DNA of 64,000 nt from Polycyclovorans algicola TG408 (GCF_000711245.1 NZ_JOMH01000001.1:1482830-1546829); one strand, 5' to 3'; counted from the first letter of the stretch, positions 37,730 through 46,912 are shown. The notes: generated by a model from the letters alone, not told the origin. Numbers and translations are program-made.

Positions 37730-38236
37730 CTAAAACCGACGCACCGATCCAGTGACCACGCCCCATAGCGTGCAGTCCTCCGCCTGGTCGAGATAGAGGA
37801 TGGGGTACTCATCACGCAAGGCGGCATTCTCGGAGACCAGTGCCAGCCGTCCGCCGGATAGCCGTGAGAGGCGCTTCACGTAGAGATCGCCCGAGTAGCT
37901 GGCCACCACGATATGACCAGGCCTTGGTTCGATGGAGCGGTCGACCGACAGCATGTCCCCCTCGAAGACGCGGGCATCGACCATGGACTCGCCGCGCACT
38001 CTCACGAAGAAAGTGGCGGGTGGATTGCGCACCATCAACTCGTTCAGATCGAGCGTTTCTTCGACGTAGTCGGCCGCCGGGGACGGGAAGCCCGCCTGTG
38101 GGCAGGGTGAGGCAATCAGCGGCAGGCGTTGCGAGATTGGTTCTGGATGCGCGGGGCCAAGATGAAAGGCGTTTCTTCTGAACATCGCGGAAGGAAATTG
38201 CGGCGTGTGGGTTGCCGGGATCAGAGTGCGCTGCAT
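37730..38236 (-). CDS. umuD: DNA polymerase V accessory subunit UmuD
   Basis: A 168-residue S24-family autoprotease. The RecA-stimulated cleavage site is the alanine-glycine in CPQAGFPSP near residue 49. The catalytic serine is in GESMVDA and the lysine in LYVKRLSRL. After self-cleavage UmuD' binds UmuC. The N-terminal arm is about 20 residues longer than in E. coli UmuD. A LexA box lies 28 bases upstream. Confidence 0.92.
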   Translation of the reverse strand: MQRTLIPATHTPQFPSAMFRRNAFHLGPAHPEPISQRLPLIASPCPQAGFPSPAADYVEETLDLNELMVRNPPATFFVRVRGESMVDARVFEGDMLSVDRSIEPRPGHIVVASYSGDLYVKRLSRLSGGRLALVSENAALRDEYPILYLDQAEDCTLWGVVTGSVRRF

Positions 38237-38263
38237 GGGGAAATGCCTGAAGGAAATCGTGGG

Positions 38264-38279
38264 CTGTCTGGATATACAG
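38264..38279 (-). promoter_or_regulatory. LexA (SOS) box of umuDC
   Basis: The 16-mer matches the gammaproteobacterial LexA consensus CTGT-N8-ACAG exactly, with an AT-rich centre. It lies 28 bases before the umuD ATG, where LexA would cover the promoter. Confidence 0.82.
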
Positions 38280-38455
38280 TCTCACGCACTTCGGCAGTCG
38301 GCAAGCCGTCGAGGCCGGTGTTGATGTGACAGGGGGTGGAAATGACTATCACTTTCGCGCTGACTGTTCTGCTCATTCACGGGCATCTACGGCGACAATG
38401 ATTCACCTCTAATTTCACCGTCAGCCCGGTGCTCAAGCGCGCTGGCTCGCTCCCA

Positions 38456-39559
38456 ATGCCCAAAACAAAAACCAAGACCCCTAGGTCGCGGCCTCCCCGC
38501 CGGAAGGCAGCGCCAGCTCGTCGCACGCACTCGCGCCTTGGCAAGCTGATCGTGCCGCTGTGGGTGCTGCTGATGGTGGTCCTGGTGATCGCGTTCGTTC
38601 GAACTGAGCCTGGATCGGCATGGGTGGTCAAGACACTGGCGAATCTTGGGGTTGAAAATCAGAGCCAGCTCCCGACAAGCTCTAAGCCGAGATTAGTGGC
38701 GGCGAGCTCTGAAGGCGCACCCGAGGCCGCTCCTGCATCCAGACCTCCCGCACGGGACCTGGCGGCGGCAACCAGAGCCGGTTCAACGCAGGTCCCCATC
38801 CCCAAAGTTTCACCGACACTGAAGCCGGTTACGGTCGATAACGAATCACCGGATTCTGTTGGGCAACAAGCGTGGAAGCAACATCAGGCGATCATCCTGG
38901 AGGCGTCATCAGGCTTTCCAGCCAGCTTTGACGCCGCGAAGGAAATGCTGGCGCGAGACGTCTATTTTGACGTTCGGACGGACCGGTACTGCGGTTGCAC
39001 CTTCGACGGTGGCCTGCGCGTGGACCTCTCGACCTGTCCGATGAGGACAGCGCTCTTCGAAGATCGGCAAAAAGGAATCGAGTGGGAGCATGTGGTCCCA
39101 GCATCCGATTTTGGACAACAGCGTCCTTGCTGGCGTAATGCCCCAGCCGGGATTGATGGCAGAACTCACTGTGGCCGGGTCGATGAGGCTTTCCGGGTTA
39201 TGGAAGCCGATCCCCACAACCTGATCCCGGTCATCGGCGCGCTGAATGGCATCCGCTCGAATTACCGGTTCGGGGTGGTCACTGCCGGCAACGAAGACCC
39301 TGTCGTTTCTGGCTGCGGATTCCGGGTCGCCAGGGAAGGCGGGGGCCGCTTCGTCGAGCCGCCAGATGAGGTGAAGGGCAAGATTGCCCGAATCCATTTC
39401 TACATGGAGGACCGCTACGGCCATCGCATTGGCAGGTCGCAGCGGAGACTTTTCGATGCCTGGAATAAGCAGTTTCCACCCGATGCATTCGAGATCGAGC
39501 GGGACCAGCGACTGGCCGCGATCACCGGGGTGTCGAATCCGTTTGTGGTGCTGTACTGA
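38456..39559 (+). CDS. Membrane-anchored endonuclease I (EndA/NucM family)
   Basis: A 367-residue protein. A strongly basic N-terminus (PRSRPPRRKAAPARR) and one membrane helix (LIVPLWVLLMVVLVIAFV) are followed by a variable linker and a C-terminal endonuclease I domain. That domain has the beta-beta-alpha metal motif with the histidine of IEWEHVVPASDFG and the asparagine in DPHNLIPVIGALNGIRSNY. The nuclease would face the periplasm and cut incoming or extracellular DNA. Cysteine pairs (CGC, CP, CW, HCG) suggest disulphides. ATG 38456 fits better than the upstream GTG 38429. It is divergent from umuD. Confidence 0.85.
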   Translation: MPKTKTKTPRSRPPRRKAAPARRTHSRLGKLIVPLWVLLMVVLVIAFVRTEPGSAWVVKTLANLGVENQSQLPTSSKPRLVAASSEGAPEAAPASRPPARDLAAATRAGSTQVPIPKVSPTLKPVTVDNESPDSVGQQAWKQHQAIILEASSGFPASFDAAKEMLARDVYFDVRTDRYCGCTFDGGLRVDLSTCPMRTALFEDRQKGIEWEHVVPASDFGQQRPCWRNAPAGIDGRTHCGRVDEAFRVMEADPHNLIPVIGALNGIRSNYRFGVVTAGNEDPVVSGCGFRVAREGGGRFVEPPDEVKGKIARIHFYMEDRYGHRIGRSQRRLFDAWNKQFPPDAFEIERDQRLAAITGVSNPFVVLY

Positions 39560-39657
39560 CCGCAGCAACCCTCCGAGCGTCTGCCCGAATATCATCAACC
39601 TACGGTCCCGACACGGACTCTTGGCTCCTTTGCTTTTCCACCAACCTGAAGGATCAC

Positions 39658-39828
39658 ATGACCGCTCCCAACCCCAGTCACGAAGAGCTGCTGGCGAGCA
39701 TCAAAGTGCTGGAAGCTCAGGCCCGGATGATCAAGGCGCAGGAGCGAAAGCAAGAGATTCACAAGATTCTTGAGCTGATGAGACAACACGGGGTCGAGAT
39801 CGCTGACCTCCGGAGGCTCAGGCGTTAG
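39658..39828 (+). CDS. Truncated H-NS-family protein (oligomerisation part only)
   Basis: A 56-residue gene (ATG 39658 preceded by GAAGGA). The sequence (EELLASIKVLEAQARMIKAQ, then ILELMRQHGVEIADL) resembles the coiled N-terminal dimerisation region plus linker start of H-NS/MvaT-like nucleoid proteins. The C-terminal DNA-binding motif is absent; the frame stops before it, with no remnant downstream. Such short forms on islands (H-NST type) act as antagonists by forming inactive heteromers with host H-NS. The function here is inferred. It is followed by yegP. Confidence 0.55.
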   Translation: MTAPNPSHEELLASIKVLEAQARMIKAQERKQEIHKILELMRQHGVEIADLRRLRR

Positions 39829-40001
39829 CGTTCAGCCGGATCGTCAGGCTCTCGCAGCGCGCACTGGCCTCTGGCAGGAAGTTGTGTAGGTGCGCTGACC
39901 GAGCGTAGCGGGTCGAGGTGATCTGCCTGAGGGGAATCGATGTCACCTTGATGAGGTGTTGATCCGATACATTCTGGATTCCATTCCAGAGGGGACACAC
40001 C

Positions 40002-40334
40002 ATGGCGGGCTACTACACGCTATTCAAAAGCGACAAAAGCGGCGAGTATTACTTCAACCTCAAAGCGGGCAACCACGAGATCATCCTGCAATCCGAGGGC
40101 TACACCGCGAAGAGCGGCGCCGAAAATGGCATCGCCTCTGTGCAGAAGAACGGCGGCGATGAAGCCCGCTACGAGCGCAAGCAGTCTGACAAGGGCAACT
40201 TCTGGTTTTTGCTGAAGGCCACCAACGGCCAGACCATCGGCAAGAGCGAGATGTATACGACGGCGGCCGCTCGCGACAAGGGTGTGGAGTCCGTCAAGAC
40301 CAATTCCTCGACGACGGTCATCAAGGAGGCTTGA
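40002..40334 (+). CDS. YegP-family protein with two DUF1508 repeats
   Basis: A 110-residue protein built from two tandem DUF1508 units (about residues 8-55 and 59-107). Each has the pattern G-x-F/Y-x-F-x-L-K-A followed by G/N-I-S-x-Y-T: first SGEYYFNLKAGNHEIILQSE, then KGNFWFLLKATNGQTIGKSE. The family is widespread and associated with stress or SOS loci. No catalytic residues are known. ATG 40002 follows AGAGGGG by about eight bases. The neighbours are SOS-type genes. Confidence 0.88.
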   Translation: MAGYYTLFKSDKSGEYYFNLKAGNHEIILQSEGYTAKSGAENGIASVQKNGGDEARYERKQSDKGNFWFLLKATNGQTIGKSEMYTTAAARDKGVESVKTNSSTTVIKEA

Positions 40335-40465
40335 GCCCCCGGTTTCTGCTTGACGCGCCGAACAGCGTTTTGGATTGGCGGGGGTAATTGCCGGGCAGTT
40401 GTCCCCGTCAATCCGAATTCGCTGGACAGGGGCCGTCATGGTTGCTGAAACGGGGTAGCGCGGAC

Positions 40466-41119
40466 ATGTGCGCCAACTTTCAACCGCCGCCACTTGAGAA
40501 GCTGCTGGCCTGGGGCTTCGCCATTGCCGAAGACGCTCAGTACAAGGCGGAGGTCTTCCCCGGTCAGGTGGCGCCGATCGTCACCAGTGCTGATCCATAC
40601 CGGATTCATATGGCCTGCTTTGGCCTGGTGCCGCACTGGGCGGAACCCAAGCTTGCCCGCATGACCTACAACGCCCGTAGCGAGACGGTCGCCAGTAAAC
40701 CCAGTTTCAGAGCCGCCTGGCGTAACGGGCAGCTCGGCGCCATCCCGGTTCAGAGCTTCTTTGAGCCCAGCTATGAATCCGGGAAAGCAGTCCGCCATGC
40801 CATCCGCCGGAAAGACCGTGAACCATTCTGGTTGGCGGGTCTCTGGGAGCGGAGGCTAGACGATCCCGGCCCAACGCGGATGTCCTTCACCCTGTTGACC
40901 ATATCTGCCGAAGGGCACTCAATCATGGGGCGAATGCATGAACCTGAAGACCAGAAGCGTTCGGTTGTGTTGCTGGACGGAGATGAGCGTAATGAGTGGC
41001 TGAATGCAAAAGCTTCAGATCGACATCACTTCATGCGGCTATTCGAAGAAAGTGATTTCGAAGATCAGGCTGAGCCAAGTGAGCCCAGACAGTCCGCTAG
41101 AAAGGTATCTGGGCATTGA
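40466..41119 (+). CDS. yedK: SOS response-associated peptidase YedK (SRAP/HMCES)
   Basis: A SRAP protein that caps abasic sites in single-stranded DNA by a thiazolidine link. The family needs cysteine right after the initiator methionine, and ATG 40466 gives MCANFQPPP, so this start is chosen over an upstream ATG at 40388. Other conserved residues are YNARSETV (asparagine and arginine for DNA), SFFEPS (glutamate) and GRMHEPEDQKRSVVL (histidine). The 217 residues are normal. It is close to umuDC, EndA and YegP genes, which form a DNA-damage cluster on the island. Confidence 0.9.
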   Translation: MCANFQPPPLEKLLAWGFAIAEDAQYKAEVFPGQVAPIVTSADPYRIHMACFGLVPHWAEPKLARMTYNARSETVASKPSFRAAWRNGQLGAIPVQSFFEPSYESGKAVRHAIRRKDREPFWLAGLWERRLDDPGPTRMSFTLLTISAEGHSIMGRMHEPEDQKRSVVLLDGDERNEWLNAKASDRHHFMRLFEESDFEDQAEPSEPRQSARKVSGH

Positions 41120-41406
41120 TGAAGTTCGACAGCGAGCAGCCCAATTCGGGCGCGCCAAGCCTCACTATCGTCCAGCTCAATATCGAAGTGCATGTCATAC
41201 AATGCTGCTTGGCCGTTGACGCAACACACACCGTCGGGCTCATACCTCGAAGCGTCCAGGACGTAGGGGTCGGGTTGCGATCAACGGCTATTGCAATGTG
41301 GAGCGTTTCCAGCGCCAGTATCAGGTGCCAGCCGCGCACCTCGGCTACTACCGACCTTTATAAATCCAGTTAGTCGCGAAACAGCCCCAACCGGACACTG
41401 GCTCAG

Positions 41407-42105
41407 CTAAGCGAGGTGCACTTTACCCTGAGCCACAATGGTGTCAGTTAGTGCTGCCAAGGGTAGGCGATACGCAGTCGTCGAAGCAAGGTTTTCTAAG
41501 TCTGTTTTATACATTCTCAATAGTTTAATAACCGCGTCGGCCAACCCCCGAAAAGCATCAGCGCTCAGATCCAACCACTCACCGTGCGCTATGGTATTTC
41601 GCTTCCTCAACAACTGCTCGTCAATCAAATTGTAGTAGTGCTCGTATGGCGCAAGTGAAATGCCGAGGGAAATCGCGATGTCTTTGAAAACCTCAGAGCT
41701 AAGATTTGATTCAGTGTCGATCGCGTTCGATAGAGACAGATCTGCCCTTGAGTCGCCCGCCGTCCTGAAAAAATTTACGGCTTCTATGTTTACCATTGAT
41801 CTTCGTGAGACCACTAAATGTTGGATGTGTTGCTTCGCGCAAAAAACTATAAAGCAGCTTGTTAGCTCGCTGTATTTCAGCCGCTGCGCAGCTACATGTG
41901 AAAGGTATAGCTGAGACGCTTGCTTGATGAATCCCTCCCAGTGCGCATAGACAAGAGGGACCCCAGCCCTGATCACTGATGCCGCGGCAATACTTGTTCT
42001 AGAAATGGCTTGCGACTTGAGATCGCCAATCTCTTTCACACGCCATGCAGATGCCTGATCAATCTCGGTTTGAAAATCCGAAATAGTACTTAACTTACTT
42101 TTCAC
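41407..42105 (-). CDS. HEPN-domain protein, MAE_28990/MAE_18760-like, putative RNase
   Basis: A 232-residue all-helical protein. The N-terminal part (WRVKEIGDLKSQA, VPLVYAHWEGFIKQASQLYL) is characteristic of the MAE_28990 family. The C-terminal helix pair contains the HEPN catalytic motif R-x4-H in RKRNTIAHGE at about residues 169-174. HEPN proteins of this kind are often RNases in abortive-infection or toxin systems. GTG 42105 overlaps the DUF262 stop as GTGA; the longer frame upstream lies within the DUF262 gene and is rejected. The tight overlap suggests the DUF262 protein senses or controls it. Confidence 0.82.
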   Translation of the reverse strand: MKSKLSTISDFQTEIDQASAWRVKEIGDLKSQAISRTSIAAASVIRAGVPLVYAHWEGFIKQASQLYLSHVAAQRLKYSELTSCFIVFCAKQHIQHLVVSRRSMVNIEAVNFFRTAGDSRADLSLSNAIDTESNLSSEVFKDIAISLGISLAPYEHYYNLIDEQLLRKRNTIAHGEWLDLSADAFRGLADAVIKLLRMYKTDLENLASTTAYRLPLAALTDTIVAQGKVHLA

Positions 42106-43214
42106 GGCGAAAAAGTAGGTTGACCAAGTGCCAGCAGATTTGAAAGGCGTGTTGTGCCACGGACTCCGGCGCCAGAGTTTGTTGTAAAGGTGTCGTTGCC
42201 CCACAAAGCGACACAACGGTCGCGCAAGAAATCAAGGCGTTCGGTCTGTGTCATGTCTTCTAAAGCTTCCAGATTCTTCGAGACACCAATGGCGACAACC
42301 TCGAAAAGACTCATTAAAAACTTTCCGGTGAAGGACTGTGTAGCATTATTCCATCTACGAAAAGAGTCTGATCCAAGTGAGTCGTTCAAGATCGTGAATG
42401 TGCGCTCAAATATCGATTGCTCCTCGTTCAAATTAAAAGAATCGTCGGTAGTCAAATCAAAAATCGCTTTATCAAGATACTCGTTGACATCCAAGCCTCG
42501 CTGGTATTCCACTTTTCTGAAAGCAAAAAAACGAAGTGCGAGTTCGACGTGGACCTGTTTCTCAATCGCGTTTTCGGTCTGGTTTATCACGCTGACGAAC
42601 GGGCCAAAGTTGGCAAGTGATGAAAGCCATCGCTGAAAGCTACTATTCAGCATCAGACCGACACAATTGCGAACTTCCTGCTCCGATAAATTTGCACCCC
42701 CCGTATTTAATCTCTGGAAAAGCTCGAACTTTGCATGTGGATCGCTTTCCTGCTTCAGAATTTCAACGCGCATACGCGCTCGTTTGATCTGGACTTGGGT
42801 GGCAGTACCGATACCATCTCCAGCATCTGGTGCTGACTCCTCCCAACGCTTGTCCAGCAAGCTTGGTATTAACTGTGTTCCCTCTAGCGGATCAGCTAGG
42901 ACCACGTCTCCATTATGGTCTTTTAGCAGTCCAACGAACTCCAAGATCGTTGACAATCGCTGTAGGCCGTCAATCAGCTCCCACACCCCATCTTCATTTT
43001 GGTAAACAAAGATTGGTGGTAGGGGCAAACCCAAGAGGATCGATTCGATAAACCGGGTTTTCCTAGTTGCTTTCCACCGGAATAGCCGCTGGAACTCCGG
43101 GTTGATTCGTATTTCTTCGTCCCTATATAAGTTCATTAGCTCGCCCACTGACATCTCGTATCCATCCGAGACGATCTTCTTTCTTGCCTTAGCAACTTCT
43201 TCGACGAATACCAT
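42102..43214 (-). CDS. DUF262 (GmrSD/ParB-like) protein
   Basis: A protein of about 370 residues. The DUF262 signature INPEFQRLFRW is followed by SILLGLPLPPIFVYQ and the nucleotide-handling motif ELIDGLQRLSTI near residue 80, as in GmrS/BrxU-type defence proteins. ATG 43214 is preceded by AAGGACACGTTCA and begins the conserved region; a GTG at 43265 would add 17 residues. The C-terminal half is unassigned. It is encoded directly upstream of the HEPN gene (four-base overlap) and 209 bases after a P-loop ATPase on the same strand. Confidence 0.85.
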   Translation of the reverse strand: MVFVEEVAKARKKIVSDGYEMSVGELMNLYRDEEIRINPEFQRLFRWKATRKTRFIESILLGLPLPPIFVYQNEDGVWELIDGLQRLSTILEFVGLLKDHNGDVVLADPLEGTQLIPSLLDKRWEESAPDAGDGIGTATQVQIKRARMRVEILKQESDPHAKFELFQRLNTGGANLSEQEVRNCVGLMLNSSFQRWLSSLANFGPFVSVINQTENAIEKQVHVELALRFFAFRKVEYQRGLDVNEYLDKAIFDLTTDDSFNLNEEQSIFERTFTILNDSLGSDSFRRWNNATQSFTGKFLMSLFEVVAIGVSKNLEALEDMTQTERLDFLRDRCVALWGNDTFTTNSGAGVRGTTRLSNLLALGQPTFSP

Positions 43215-43474
43215 TGAACGTGTCCTTGTTAACTTCTGTTTGGAAAGCTTAACCTGAGTCGACACGCCCGGGATTTCAGGGCAGCAGAGTTCAATGGCTT
43301 CCGCGTAGCAATTTTCATGTCCGCTTCTGGCCCCTCTATAACTCTCTGTGAAAAGCCTAAAGGAGACATCTTACCAAGCGTATTAGGCTAAACCCGTTGG
43401 TTCAGCGGCGGCAAGGCAGCGCAGGGAACTCGCCATCCGACTGGATTGCATGGTTAGAGCGCCGAGCCACCTGT

Positions 43475-44926
43475 CTAAGCACTTGGAGCCAAGTTGCTAA
43501 AGACGTCGCTGAGACTGTCCGGCTGAAGTGCCCAACGATAAGCAGGGTGCACCTCCCAATCGAATCCGAAATCTACAAACTTATGCGACAAATAGCGGCT
43601 CTCTTCAAAATATCGCCTTTCGATAAAGTCTCCTTTGTCTTTTCGAGCGGTCAAAAAATTTATCTTGTAAAGGAACGCCGCAAGATCTTTAACTTCCGCA
43701 GCTCGGCTCCCATAGAATTTCAATGTGTGATTTTGCTGAATATTTTTAATCTTATCCAGTAACTCTGCGGTGGTATATACGTATCCCCCGCTAGTCCGCT
43801 TTTCCGTCCGAGACGGCTTCATGGAGAAGAGGAGCTTCTCAATATCTGGCATTTCCGACCGATACTCATTTATCGTGTCTTGAAGCCTGCCTTGTGAGTA
43901 TTCTTCGAAAATGGAGTTAAAGTTCTCGGTCCCTAATAGGACGTTGCCATTATAACTCGCGTGCTTAGCTGCCAAAGTACACAGTTTCACTAAGTCCCTA
44001 GGGCGTTTCCGAATCAAGGACATCAACATTCGATAGGTCGGAATGTTAGACCACTTGCCCCGTCCATTAAAAGTTGACTCCATCACAGAGCTTAAATGTC
44101 CAGCGAGCATTGGCTGCGTGAGCTGCATAAGTGCTTCCGCAGTGATCTCTTTATTAGAAAATTGATCTACTCGCTTGACCAAGAGCGCAAGAATTTCATG
44201 GTTCGTCCAAGAATACCAAACAACAGAGCCTTCTATTTTGTCGGTCGATTCGTCTGACGTTCTTACCAAGTAATAAACGTCAGAACGTAGGCTCACACGG
44301 AAATGAACTCCGCGACACTCAGACGTGAGATCTCGTATTGCATTGAGTAGGGCCGAAATCTTTCGAATGTCAGATGATGTTCCCTGCCAGCCTCGGTCGA
44401 GATCATCGAGATAAATAAATATTTTTTGATCCTTCAAGAACTGCTTAATTATCGCTAGCTTGGTTGGCTCCATATTCGCGTACTTCTCTGGGACGAAGGT
44501 CGATTGGAGGTAATCAATGAATTGGCCACCATAACCTTTAAGCTGCGCCTGCCAACCCTCTTGGAGTAGGCCAAACGAAACAAGGGCTTTTCGCGCAATT
44601 ATTTCGGATATTCCATTCTTCCATTCTCGAATAAGCTTCAGAAAATTCGTTTCGTCGTCGCCGATTCCTACAATGTCGTCCGGCTTGATCAGTAGCGTGA
44701 GCTTTTTCTGTGAACGTTGTTCTGCCATTGCGACGTGAAACAAGGCCGACTTTCCTATGCCTTTGTGTCCCACGAGTATTCGAATCGGAAGCTCGTTTGC
44801 CACTTGCTCAAAAGTCTTGCTCTTGAAATAGTAGGATCTTAGGCGCTCGATATCTTCGTCTTCCGCTGCCTCGTGTCCAAAAATCTCTGCAATGTTTTCT
44901 TCTGTAAACTTCACGTTATTGTCCAA
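43475..44926 (-). CDS. P-loop ATPase, Sll1717-like/KAP-like
   Basis: A 483-residue STAND/AAA-type ATPase. It has Walker A GHKGIGKSALFHV near residue 53 and Walker B IFIYLDDLDRG near 170, followed by an arginine-rich sensor region (FRVSLRSDVYYLV). The last 150 residues probably form a winged-helix or partner-binding part. TTG 44926 is the longest start; GTG 44914 (KFTEENIAEIF) is also plausible. This domain set is frequent in defence islands as a sensor ATPase. It lies between an unknown small gene and the DUF262-HEPN pair, all on the minus strand. Confidence 0.72.
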   Translation of the reverse strand: MDNNVKFTEENIAEIFGHEAAEDEDIERLRSYYFKSKTFEQVANELPIRILVGHKGIGKSALFHVAMAEQRSQKKLTLLIKPDDIVGIGDDETNFLKLIREWKNGISEIIARKALVSFGLLQEGWQAQLKGYGGQFIDYLQSTFVPEKYANMEPTKLAIIKQFLKDQKIFIYLDDLDRGWQGTSSDIRKISALLNAIRDLTSECRGVHFRVSLRSDVYYLVRTSDESTDKIEGSVVWYSWTNHEILALLVKRVDQFSNKEITAEALMQLTQPMLAGHLSSVMESTFNGRGKWSNIPTYRMLMSLIRKRPRDLVKLCTLAAKHASYNGNVLLGTENFNSIFEEYSQGRLQDTINEYRSEMPDIEKLLFSMKPSRTEKRTSGGYVYTTAELLDKIKNIQQNHTLKFYGSRAAEVKDLAAFLYKINFLTARKDKGDFIERRYFEESRYLSHKFVDFGFDWEVHPAYRWALQPDSLSDVFSNLAPSA

Positions 44927-45007
44927 TATGTATATATGGTGGTCTAATGCCTAAATTAACCCGAAGTATCCGCATCAACTTATATGTTATGCCTTAAAAC
45001 TTGCTTT

Positions 45008-45352
45008 TTAGGCTTCTTCCTGAAGTTCTCGCAGAATCGCGACGCAGATGTTGATTGCGAGCAGCAATGAGTTTGACCTAAGACCAAAGTCCTCCATTAC
45101 AACGACATTCGCATGGCGACCAAATGCATTTTCAACGAATAAAAAAATATCTTTCTCAAACAATGGTGAGCTATCTGCCAAATAGTCAAATCTTACTGTT
45201 TGGCTGAATTCCTCGATAAGAAAAGCAACGAACCTTTCCTGCTCAGATAGTTCATGAAACTGATTTCGCTTCATGAATGACCCGCTGTCAATAAGACGGC
45301 AAAGCTCCCGAATCACTTCATGTACAGCTGAGACTGCATTTTTGTCATTCAT
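45008..45352 (-). CDS. Hypothetical protein upstream of the P-loop ATPase
   Basis: A 114-residue protein with no recognised family. It is mainly helical with a hydrophobic C-terminal helix (LLLAINICVAILRELQEEA). The chosen ATG 45352 gives MNDKNAVSAVHEVIRELCRL; the longer frame lacks a ribosome site. Its base composition is AT-richer than the flanks, as in the ATPase and DUF262 genes, suggesting that the four genes arrived together. Only 81 bases separate it from the ATPase start. Confidence 0.55.
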   Translation of the reverse strand: MNDKNAVSAVHEVIRELCRLIDSGSFMKRNQFHELSEQERFVAFLIEEFSQTVRFDYLADSSPLFEKDIFLFVENAFGRHANVVVMEDFGLRSNSLLLAINICVAILRELQEEA

Positions 45353-45598
45353 GTGGCACTCCCAGTGAGTCTTAACGACAATCGGTTGGGCCTGACTGTG
45401 GGATGTCGTCCATCCCAAGTCAATGCGTCGCCACGCCGCGCCAGGCGGGAGCGAGCCCAACAATTGTGCGTGCTGTTTGGATCGGATGGGCTCGTAGATT
45501 TAGTTGATACCGCTGGGTCGCCACAGACCGCAATTCGCACCTAGCTGCCAGCGCTGGCCAGCCAACAGTGACAGTCCATTCACGGCGGATGAAGGGGC

Positions 45599-46426
45599 TC
45601 ACCGTTGCTGTTTGCTAACTGGTGCTGCATCGCTTTGCAACGATGGTAGTACGTCAGGATTGCACGGTAGGAGATCTGTCAGTGGCGCTTCCTCATGGGC
45701 GAAGCAGCCCGTCGACAGGAAATGAAGGGTGTGCTCGATGACGTCTCGATCCTTCATCAGGAAGGGGTGAGACGTATGTACAACAATGAAGTCCTGCATG
45801 CCTTCCAGCTTTGTGTTGCTGACCGATACCTTGCCATCATCGACACCGGGGATCATGAGCGAATTGATCCAATTGATAGAGCGATTCCCGGCAATGACAC
45901 CCACTTCGAAAGTCGCTTTGCCAAGCAGATTGGGGACCGACGTTTCCGAGGTGCCCAGTTCTCCACCGGCCGGGCCGTTGATCGCGGCAAAGAGCGCCCA
46001 GCCACCCAGCGCATCGACGACCTCACTGCCCTGATTAGGTGGCCCCAGCATCACGACGCGACCGAGGGTTTGAACAGACGCCGCCCTGGCCAATTCACGC
46101 ACGATTATGCCGCCCATGGAGTGAGTGACGAAATTCACCGGCACGACCGGGTTTGGGGCACAGGCCGCCACGGCTGGCGCCACAACCTGTGCTGCCAAAT
46201 CGGCGATAGCGTGCTCACGAGATGGGTATCCGACGTTACACACGTGGTAGCCCGCTTCACTCAGCACTTGTGCCATGCGGTCCATCGAAGCGGCCCGGCG
46301 TGCCAAGCCATGCAACAGCACCACCGTCGGTCGGGCTGCATCTTCATCACCAAGTGGTGGCGAGGCGGCGCAGCCAATGCCTGACCACATCAGTGCCAAC
46401 ACTCCAATGGCTACCGTCGACTTCAA
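45599..46426 (-). CDS. Exported alpha/beta hydrolase (lipase-like)
   Basis: A 275-residue protein with a lipoprotein-like signal (GVLALMWSGIGCAASPP) and an alpha/beta-hydrolase fold. The oxyanion segment is VVLLHGLARRAASM, the nucleophile elbow THSMGG carries the serine, and a C-terminal histidine lies in VVHTSHPFLM. It resembles PGAP1/LipA-type esterases. The substrate is unknown. It is isolated between the defence cluster and IS remnants and is GC-richer than the defence genes, so it probably has a different origin. Confidence 0.78.
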   Translation of the reverse strand: MKSTVAIGVLALMWSGIGCAASPPLGDEDAARPTVVLLHGLARRAASMDRMAQVLSEAGYHVCNVGYPSREHAIADLAAQVVAPAVAACAPNPVVPVNFVTHSMGGIIVRELARAASVQTLGRVVMLGPPNQGSEVVDALGGWALFAAINGPAGGELGTSETSVPNLLGKATFEVGVIAGNRSINWINSLMIPGVDDGKVSVSNTKLEGMQDFIVVHTSHPFLMKDRDVIEHTLHFLSTGCFAHEEAPLTDLLPCNPDVLPSLQSDAAPVSKQQR

Positions 46427-46628
46427 TGATTTCTCCGCAAGCGCACCGCTCCGATGTTGCTCTCGAACGTTAACTGCTGCCTATTTATCTATGGCGGAAT
46501 AACAACCATGCTCAAACATGATGACGAGATGCGTCGGCCTCAGCTGAGCCTGCCCATTCGCCTCACTGTGACGAGAAACCGGTCGCAGGTCAGCCCAATA
46601 TAGCGTTTCACTTGCTTCTTGCTCTATG

Positions 46629-46850
46629 TCACGTAAAGCGTGTTCGCCCGACAATGCGGCGTGCGAGGGCTTTTTCGGGCGCCTCAAAAAAGAACTGTTC
46701 TACTCCCGCGACTGGCTGTCCACGACTATCGAAGAGTTTGTTGCAGCCTTGGACGCCTACATTCGCTGGTACAACGAGGTGAGGATCAAGATCTCACTTG
46801 GGTTTCGCAGCCCCATGCAACACCGTAGGCACCTTGGAATCGCTGTTTAA
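46629..46850 (+). pseudogene. C-terminal remnant of an IS3-family transposase
   Basis: The frame begins mid-protein with SPDNAACEGFFGRLKKELFY, containing the conserved catalytic glutamate region of IS3 OrfB, and ends with the usual NEVRIKISLGFRSPMQHR tail. The first two thirds of the gene and orfA are missing. It is not derived from the IS3 element at 25012, whose tail differs. Confidence 0.8.
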
Positions 46851-46880
46851 TCAGTCCAAGATTTCTGCCGCACCCCCCGC

Positions 46881-46912
46881 TGGTCAGTTTTCAACGCGCG
46901 GCAACAGATGCC
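46881..46912 (-). repeat. Relic of an IS21-type terminus
   Basis: GGTCAGTTTTCAA followed by GGCAACAG matches the right end of the IS21 element at 29773-29798 with a few changes. No istAB sequence is attached, so this is a solo end left by decay. Confidence 0.5.

Noticed and set aside
41120-41406. Short frames on both strands after yedK
   Set aside because: Both cover the same bases, lack ribosome sites and show no domain; treated as non-coding.
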